Assembly: GCA_024276905.1 (NCBI GenBank)
Contig: JAJRWF010000112.1
Location: 1 to 52,930 of the forward strand
Reading direction: 5' to 3'
Length of the DNA stretch: 52,930 bases
Source of the DNA: Deltaproteobacteria bacterium
GTDB taxonomy: Bacteria > Desulfobacterota > Desulfuromonadia > Desulfuromonadales > Geopsychrobacteraceae
Below the pieces are notes generated by a model that did not search any database, was not told where the DNA came from, and worked only from the letters and a program-made list of their open reading frames with translations. Below are positions 47,352 to 52,930 of this stretch, in pieces. How positions within the stretch are numbered: the first letter of the stretch is position 1; each line of letters starts with the position of its first letter. The position numbers were made by a program, and so were the translations under genes.

Positions 47352-47864
47352 ATGGAAGAGTTGACTCTTTACCTTGAAAGCTGTTCGGAAGGTGTGTTGC
47401 GTTTGCTTGAAGGAGGGAAGAAGCGCGGGCTTGAAGAACTGAAAAAGGGGCATGGACTCGGGACGCGTAAAGATCTTTTTCAGGCGGTCGCCGCGTCACA
47501 GCATACCTTCTTGACTCTTCATGACCGTTGTCGGACGGCCCTGCGTTTCGCACGCAGTGATGATGTGCGTGAAACTGCCCTGGATGTCCAGTATCTGCTC
47601 TATCTCTTCAGCTGTCAGGTTTATGATCTGGCCTTCGCCACCGCCGGCGTGGAGACTGCTGTCAGCTTTCCTCCCCCCGAAGCCTACTCACGCCATTACC
47701 CGGGTTCCGGGCCTGAGGGCAAGGAGAGCAGGGCGCTCTTCTTGCGCTATTTTGGAAGTGCGGTCTATTCGAGTGATAAATCGGCCATAAACCTTGAAAC
47801 AGAAATTGATCTGGCACGCAAAGAACGTCTGTCCAGCATCCTGCTGGCGTCCAGTCACGCTTGA
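47352..47864 (+). CDS. Uncharacterised protein, soluble, helical
   Basis: A 170-residue protein without signal peptide or membrane segment, not recognised. It is helical, with a basic segment (GGKKRGLEELKKGHGLG) and a hydrophobic middle (YLLYLFSCQVYDLAFATAG). ATG 47352 follows GGGAGCGAG. It has its own promoter and stands alone between the DUF924 gene and hypF. Confidence 0.65.
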   Translation: MEELTLYLESCSEGVLRLLEGGKKRGLEELKKGHGLGTRKDLFQAVAASQHTFLTLHDRCRTALRFARSDDVRETALDVQYLLYLFSCQVYDLAFATAGVETAVSFPPPEAYSRHYPGSGPEGKESRALFLRYFGSAVYSSDKSAINLETEIDLARKERLSSILLASSHA

Positions 47865-47958
47865 TCCCGGACGGCGGTGCTTTCTCCTCTGTACACTAAA
47901 AAAACGTATACGAATATCAGTGGTTTAAATGTGTTAACGAACATGCCAGAATACCCCC

Positions 47959-50232
47959 ATGTCATGTAAGCGCCTCAAAATCCGTATTGCAGGAATCGTC
48001 CAGGGTGTCGGGTTTCGTCCCTTTGTTTACCGCCTGGCTGTCGAGCGCACACTGAACGGGTGGGTGCTGAATGACAGTGAAGGGGTGTTAATCGAAGTTG
48101 AAGGGCACACCGCGGCAGTGGAGAGTTTCTGCGCTGCAATAGTCTCGGAACTGCCGCCCCTTGCCAGCATCAGTCGGATGTCATCAGAGGTTCTTCCTCT
48201 GACCGGCGAACAGGGCTTTCTGATCGATACCAGTCGGCAGTCTGATCTGCGGGTTGCCCAGATCTCGCCCGATACCCATGTCTGCCCTGACTGCCTGCGC
48301 GAACTCCTCGATCCCCACGACAGGCGCTACCGCTATCCTTTTATCAACTGCACCAATTGTGGCCCACGCTACAGTATTGTGACTGCAGTGCCCTATGATC
48401 GACCCTCGACGACGATGGTTGATTTCCCGATGTGTGAACCCTGTCAACAGGAGTATGAAAATCCTGCTTCACGCCGTTTTCATGCGCAGCCGAACGCCTG
48501 CGCCGATTGTGGGCCTGCTTTGAGTCTGCACGATCAGAAGGGAACGCTTCTGCCGAGCGCTGATCCGTTGGCTGAGGCGGTGAAGTGCCTGCGGCGTGGG
48601 GACGTCCTGGCGATCAAGGGGCTGGGGGGTTTTCATCTGGCCGTTGATCCGCAAAGTTCCGAAGCGGTGGCTTGTCTGCGTCACCGCAAGCGGCGGGACG
48701 AAAAACCTTTTGCCTTGATGGTTCCTGATCTGGAAACCGCCCGACAGTTCGTAAAAATCAAGACTGCCGAAAAACGTCTGCTCGAAGCAGTTGAGCGGCC
48801 AATTGTTCTGCTCGAACAGATAACGGATCAGCAGCTGATCTCTCAACTGACTGCGCCGGGCAACCGCTATTTCGGGGTGATGCTTCCCTACACCCCCTTG
48901 CATTATCTGCTGTTGCAGGAATTCCCGGCGCTGATTATGACCAGCGGTAATCAGGGTGATGAGCCGATTGTGTTCAGTGATGATGAGGCCTTCATGCGGC
49001 TTGCGGGAATCGCTGACCTGTATCTGTGCCACAATCGCAGAATTCATATCCGGACTGATGATTCAATCGTGCGAATTCTGGCTGGGGAACCCGTCCTCAT
49101 GCGGCGCTCTCGTGGTTATGTGCCGCGCGCCGTGACGTTGCCGCAGCCGCAACTCTCGGTCCTGGCGGTCGGCGCCGAACTGAAAAACTGTATCTGTCTG
49201 ACGAGCGCCGACCGGGCCACCCTCAGCCATCATATCGGTGATCTGAAAAATATTTCGGTTCTCGATTCACTGCAGCAGGCAATTGATCATCTGCAACATT
49301 TGCTCGATGTTCGTCCACAGCTGGTTGCCCATGACCTGCACCCGGACTATGCGTCAACCGCCGTTGCCAGGAAAATGCCGGACATCCCTAAGCTCGCGGT
49401 TCAGCATCATCATGCGCATCTGGCCAGTTGTCTGGCCGACAACGGACGTGATGAGCAGGTGATCGGGGTTATCTTTGATGGTATCGGTTATGGCAGTGAT
49501 CAGCACATCTGGGGGGGGGAATTTCTGCTTGGAGATTTTTCCGGTTTTGAGCGGGTCGGGCATCTGGCCGAATTGGCGATGCCGGGTGGAGACGCCGCAA
49601 CCCGAGAACCCTGGCGGATGGCGTTCAGCCTGCTTTATACGACTTTTGGTGAAACCATACCCGAATTACCACTCTTTGACAGGGTTGCGGTTGCTGACCG
49701 GAAGTTACTCTTGCAAATGATCGCCAAGGGGATCAATTCACCTTTAACTTCCAGTTGTGGACGACTGTTCGATGCTGTCGCGGCGCTGGTCGGTCTGCGT
49801 CAGACCGTGAGTTATGAGGGCCAGGCGGCACTTGAGCTTGAAATGTATCTGGATGACAGACCGCTTTTGCCCCCTTATCATTTCGCCATTGAGGAGACGG
49901 CCGATAAACTGATTGTCGATCCGCGGACGATGACCAGAGAGTTGGTCGCCGATCTGCACCAGGGACGACCGACAGGTCAGATCAGTGCCCGTTTTCATCA
50001 GGGCCTTGCTGCCGCAATATGGGAAACCTGTTGCGCGATCCGTGTCCGTTACGGGCCGCTGCCGGTAGCACTTTCCGGGGGGGTGTTCCAGAATGCATAT
50101 CTGACTGAAAAAGTCTGCCAGTTGTTGGTAAATGCGGATTTTGAAGTTCTGCGCCATCGCCAGGTGCCGCCCAATGATGGTGGCCTTGCCCTGGGACAGG
50201 CGGCGATTGCCGGACGATATTTACAGCGCTGA
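47959..50232 (+). CDS. hypF: Carbamoyltransferase HypF ([NiFe]-hydrogenase maturation)
   Basis: A 757-residue HypF, which makes the thiocarbamate on HypE that becomes the CN- ligand of the [NiFe] site. Domains in order: N-terminal acylphosphatase-like (AGIVQGVGFRPFVYRLA); zinc fingers with four CxxC-type pairs (CPDCLREL, CTNCGPRYS, CEPCQQEY, CADCGPAL); YrdC-like (LAIKGLGGFHLAVDP; RRDEKPFALM); and a Kae1-like carbamoyltransferase (HHHAHLASCLADN, GIGYG, SGGVFQNAYLTE). Length matches the family (~750). No other hyp or hydrogenase gene lies nearby. The gene ends 6 bases from the end of the opposing pfkA. Confidence 0.95.
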   Translation: MSCKRLKIRIAGIVQGVGFRPFVYRLAVERTLNGWVLNDSEGVLIEVEGHTAAVESFCAAIVSELPPLASISRMSSEVLPLTGEQGFLIDTSRQSDLRVAQISPDTHVCPDCLRELLDPHDRRYRYPFINCTNCGPRYSIVTAVPYDRPSTTMVDFPMCEPCQQEYENPASRRFHAQPNACADCGPALSLHDQKGTLLPSADPLAEAVKCLRRGDVLAIKGLGGFHLAVDPQSSEAVACLRHRKRRDEKPFALMVPDLETARQFVKIKTAEKRLLEAVERPIVLLEQITDQQLISQLTAPGNRYFGVMLPYTPLHYLLLQEFPALIMTSGNQGDEPIVFSDDEAFMRLAGIADLYLCHNRRIHIRTDDSIVRILAGEPVLMRRSRGYVPRAVTLPQPQLSVLAVGAELKNCICLTSADRATLSHHIGDLKNISVLDSLQQAIDHLQHLLDVRPQLVAHDLHPDYASTAVARKMPDIPKLAVQHHHAHLASCLADNGRDEQVIGVIFDGIGYGSDQHIWGGEFLLGDFSGFERVGHLAELAMPGGDAATREPWRMAFSLLYTTFGETIPELPLFDRVAVADRKLLLQMIAKGINSPLTSSCGRLFDAVAALVGLRQTVSYEGQAALELEMYLDDRPLLPPYHFAIEETADKLIVDPRTMTRELVADLHQGRPTGQISARFHQGLAAAIWETCCAIRVRYGPLPVALSGGVFQNAYLTEKVCQLLVNADFEVLRHRQVPPNDGGLALGQAAIAGRYLQR

Positions 50233-50238
50233 AACTGT

Positions 50239-51201
50239 TCAGACCGCCAGGTTGCTCGCCAGCTGTGGTAGTAATTTGTCGATCGGACGGATCCCGGCGG
50301 AAATTACCTCTTCGAGTGCTGTCAGGTGTATTCTGGCGTTGCCCAACCCGAGCATTTTGCCCTTTTCACCGCTCAACAGCTTCTCGACAGCCGCCTGACC
50401 GAAACGGGCCGCCAGCAGCCGATCAAAAACTGTTGGAGAGCCGCCACGCTGGTAGTGTCCCAGTACAATTGTGCGGGTTTCGAAACCGATCTTGTCCTTG
50501 ATCTGTTCCGCAATCTTCTGTGCATTGCCAGCGCCCTCGGCGACCATGATGATCGAGTTACTGCGCCCCTGCTGGTAACGCCGTCGCAATTCCTGACAGA
50601 TCGCTTCGAGATCGTAGGGTTCCTCTGGGATCAGGGAATATTCTGCCCCGCAGGAGATTGCTGAAACCACAGCCAGGTAACCGCAATTACGGCCCATGGT
50701 TTCAACCAGGAAGGCTCGATCATGGGATGAGGCGGTGTCCTTGATGTTGTCGACGGCCCGGGCGATATTGTTGAGTGCGGTATCGACTCCGAGGGCCATA
50801 TCGGTAAAGGGGATGTCGTTATCGATCGAAGCCGGAATCCCGATCACATTGGTGCCCTGTTGCGCAAGAGCCAGTGCTCCGCTTAATGACCCGTCGCCAC
50901 CGATAACGATCAATCCTTCAACCCCCATCCCGACAAGGTTTTCGGCCGCCAGTCGTTGACCGGCCTCTTCGCGCATTTCTTTGCAGCGTGCACTCTGTAA
51001 AAAGGTGCCGCCGCGTTGCAATACATTACTGACAGATTTTGTGCTCATCAGTTCGTAGTGGCGGTCGATCAGCCCCTGGAATCCTTTCTGGATACCGACC
51101 ACTTCAAGTCCTGCTGCAAGGCCGGCGCGAACAACGGCACGTACGGCTGCATTCATTCCGGAACAGTCTCCGCCACTGGTTAATACGGCTATGCGTTTCA
51201 T
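50239..51201 (-). CDS. pfkA: ATP-type 6-phosphofructokinase
   Basis: A 320-residue phosphofructokinase making fructose-1,6-bisphosphate. AVLTSGGDCSGMNAAVRAVVR is the N-terminal ATP site, VIGGDGSLSGA has Gly at the position where PPi-dependent enzymes have Asp, and ASIDNDIPFTDMALGVDTALN has Ala where PPi enzymes have Lys, so this is the ATP-dependent type. VETMGRNCGYLA and LGHYQRGGSPTVFDR complete the site. The start at 51201 is chosen by homology (MKRIAVLTSGG); an in-frame ATG 18 bases upstream (51219) is possible. Confidence 0.95.
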   Translation of the reverse strand: MKRIAVLTSGGDCSGMNAAVRAVVRAGLAAGLEVVGIQKGFQGLIDRHYELMSTKSVSNVLQRGGTFLQSARCKEMREEAGQRLAAENLVGMGVEGLIVIGGDGSLSGALALAQQGTNVIGIPASIDNDIPFTDMALGVDTALNNIARAVDNIKDTASSHDRAFLVETMGRNCGYLAVVSAISCGAEYSLIPEEPYDLEAICQELRRRYQQGRSNSIIMVAEGAGNAQKIAEQIKDKIGFETRTIVLGHYQRGGSPTVFDRLLAARFGQAAVEKLLSGEKGKMLGLGNARIHLTALEEVISAGIRPIDKLLPQLASNLAV

Positions 51202-51501
51202 CCTTGCTACTCGCTCCATCGATTTGAGGTAAAATAGATAGATGAATGTTACCGCATATCGAAGACATTCGCTCGGGACAGGTTCTTTTACAATAAATTG
51301 AAAGTATTCGGAATGACATATGTCGGTGCGCAGCCGGGCGTGATCGGTCTTTCCGTCGGGAGATTAGAATGAGCAAAAAACAGTTGACGACCTGAGCCAA
51401 TCTGCTAGGGTTTAGCTGGAACGTTAATAAACTTTTATGACTCAAGGACGAGTCTGCAACCTGCCGGAGGTGCGGGGGAACCCAAACGGACGGGTCATAA
51501 A
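51202..51501. promoter_or_regulatory. Divergent pfkA-lon intergenic region
   Basis: The 300 bases between the divergent starts of pfkA and lon hold no credible gene. A weak promoter toward lon is TTGACG (51384-51389), 16 bases, TAGGGT (51406-51411). I do not see a CIRCE element or a convincing sigma-32 sequence, which might have been expected before lon. Toward pfkA no clear promoter stands out. Confidence 0.35.
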
Positions 51502-52930
51502 ATGCATACACAAATTCCGGATGTTCTGCCTATCTATCCCCTCAAAGAGCACATCATTTTCCCTTATATGGTGATTCCGCTCTTTTTCTCCCGAGAAGCG
51601 ATTGTCGTCATTGAGGAAGCGATGCAGGGCAACCAGATGATCGGTGCCGTTTACTGCCCTGGTCCCAAAAATATCTGCACTTTTGATGAACACCCGCGGA
51701 TCGGTACCGTCTGTAAAATCAATCAGTTGATCAAGTTTCCCGATGGTGGCGGCAAAGTCACCATCGAAGGTATTCAGCGTTTCATTATGCATGCTCCGGT
51801 TCAGTCCGAACCTTGCCTGAAAGCCAAAATTGAGCTGGTTATTGAAAAAGAGGAACGCGGTCTGGTCGTCGAGGCGCTGGTGCAGAGTGTTAATGCGTTG
51901 TTGAAAATTGCCCTGGCCTATGGGCGCCCCTTACCCGAAGATGTCTTGAAGATGATTGATCGTATCGAAGATCCAGGCAGATTGGCGGATCTGATTACGG
52001 TTTATCTGGGAGTCGACCCGGGGATTCAGCAGGAATTGCTGGGGATTCTCGATCCGATTGAACGCCTTAAATCGGTCTACATGCACCTGACAACTGAAGT
52101 TCAGAAGTTGCAGGTCAAAGGAGAGATTGATCAGGAGGTCAACAAGCGACTCGGAAAGTCGCAGAAAGAGCACCTGCTGCGCGAACAGATGAAGCAGATT
52201 CAGCAGGAACTTGGCGAGCAGGATCCACGTCAGGCCGAAATCGGTGAGTTGCGTAAACGGATCAGGACTGCGGATATGCCGGAAGAGGTCCTGACTGTCG
52301 CCGAGAAAGAATTACGACGTCTTGAACAGATTAATCCGGCATCGCCGGAATACACCGTGTCACGGACTTATCTCGACTATCTCTGCTCCACACCCTGGCA
52401 AAAAGGGACACAGGACAATCTGGATATAAAACAGGCCGAGCGGGTGTTGAACGAGGATCATTATGATCTGAAAGAGGTTAAGGAGCGGATTCTGGAGTAT
52501 CTGGCTGTTCGTAGCCTGAAATCGAACACCAAAGGACCGATCCTCTGCTTTGTCGGTCCTCCCGGAGTTGGCAAAACCAGCCTCGGACGCTCGATTGCGC
52601 GTGCCATGGGGCGTAAATTTATCCGTGTTTCACTGGGCGGGATGAAAGACGAGGCGGAAATTCGCGGCCATCGCCGGACCTACATCGGTGCCTTGCCTGG
52701 TCGCGTATTACAGGAAATCTGTCGAGTAGAATCAAATAATCCGGTATTCATGCTTGATGAGGTCGACAAGATCGGTCAGGATTTTCGCGGTGACCCGTCG
52801 TCGGCTTTGCTCGAAGTGCTGGATCCGGAACAGAATGACAGTTTTCGTGACCACTATCTTGATGTGCCCTATGATTTGTCCAAGGTCATGTTCATCACCA
52901 CCGCGAATATCATGGATCCTATCCCGAGTG
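51502..52930 (+). CDS. lon: ATP-dependent protease Lon, 3'-truncated by window edge
   Basis: The first 476 codons of Lon (family length ~780-810), the AAA+ serine protease that removes damaged and regulatory proteins. Residues 1-200 form the LON substrate domain ([24 protein letters not shown]), then a coiled coil ([17 protein letters not shown]), and the AAA+ domain with Walker [18 protein letters not shown] (about residue 353), Walker [15 protein letters not shown] and [11 protein letters not shown]. The catalytic Ser-Lys domain lies beyond the window. I translated this frame through to the edge and found no stop. The start ATG 51502 has only a weak ribosome site. Confidence 0.95.
   Translation, partial: MHTQIPDVLPIYPLKEHIIFPYMVIPLFFSREAIVVIEEAMQGNQMIGAVYCPGPKNICTFDEHPRIGTVCKINQLIKFPDGGGKVTIEGIQRFIMHAPVQSEPCLKAKIELVIEKEERGLVVEALVQSVNALLKIALAYGRPLPEDVLKMIDRIEDPGRLADLITVYLGVDPGIQQELLGILDPIERLKSVYMHLTTEVQKLQVKGEIDQEVNKRLGKSQKEHLLREQMKQIQQELGEQDPRQAEIGELRKRIRTADMPEEVLTVAEKELRRLEQINPASPEYTVSRTYLDYLCSTPWQKGTQDNLDIKQAERVLNEDHYDLKEVKERILEYLAVRSLKSNTKGPILCFVGPPGVGKTSLGRSIARAMGRKFIRVSLGGMKDEAEIRGHRRTYIGALPGRVLQEICRVESNNPVFMLDEVDKIGQDFRGDPSSALLEVLDPEQNDSFRDHYLDVPYDLSKVMFITTANIMDPIPS

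Overview
The window is a 52.9 kb stretch of bacterial chromosome dominated by housekeeping genes, nearly all on the + strand and packed into operons with 4-base ATGA overlaps. Gene content and order suggest a Desulfuromonadales/Geobacter-like member of the Desulfobacterota: a DHH-CBS-CCA-transferase fusion, the M50 protease-scpA-scpB-rluB string, a TPR protein beside an ExeA-like ATPase, mutL-miaA-hfq, an mtnP-PfkB pair, family-4 uracil-DNA glycosylase, and AddB/AddA-type repair nucleases. This assignment is inferred from protein resemblance and synteny; no rRNA or other phylogenetic marker was compared. I see no rRNA, tRNA, CRISPR array, prophage or full-length insertion sequence.

Layout. 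1-3266: 3' end of pyrD, then a DHH/CBS/CCA-transferase gene broken by a frameshift. 3312-6182: promoter plus operon of rhomboid-like-compact M50 protease, scpA, scpB (chromosome segregation) and rluB (23S pseudouridine). 6323-9606: a large TPR protein and an ExeA/GspA-type ATPase, closed by a hairpin. 9639-12720: mutL (frameshifted), miaA, hfq and a terminator. 12781-20848: a DUF512 radical-SAM protein, a copper P-type ATPase, a LOG-like protein, a second DHH phosphoesterase, a cell-wall amidase, RNase PH and the RdgB/HAM1 NTPase. 20884-21450: ndk with its own promoter and a strong hairpin terminator. 21513-25945: rlmN (interrupted by a stop), mtnP, a PfkB kinase, an unknown protein and a TPR lipoprotein. 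26055-29710: signalling genes (zinc-ribbon response regulator, short response regulator, universal stress protein, receiver-histidine kinase) with a purine nucleoside phosphorylase. 29714-35951: FAD oxidoreductase, YhaM-like exoribonuclease, metallo-beta-lactamase hydrolase, coaBC, a secreted zinc phospholipase-C-like protein (minus) and the glycosylase. 35976-37463: glpK (minus). 37702-43911: addB (interrupted by a stop), addA and a small lipoprotein. 43909-44071: a fold-back MITE-like element. 44156-47864: DUF2059 gene (interrupted), rhodanese, GFA-like zinc protein, methyltransferase, DUF924 and two unknowns. 47959-52930: hypF, pfkA (minus) and the 5' part of lon.

The most striking feature is that five otherwise well-conserved genes are each broken by one lesion: -1 frameshifts in the DHH-CBS-CCA gene and in mutL, and in-frame stops in rlmN, addB and the DUF2059 gene. 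Two of the five (mutL, addB) are DNA-repair genes. The frameshifts fit loss of one base from a short run, and the three stops fit C-to-T changes at glutamine codons. A mismatch-repair-deficient lineage would leave such a pattern, but assembly or sequencing error is an equally live explanation until reads are examined. The other candidate for an undescribed system is the TPR/ExeA-like ATPase pair; the other genes are mainly recognisable core functions.
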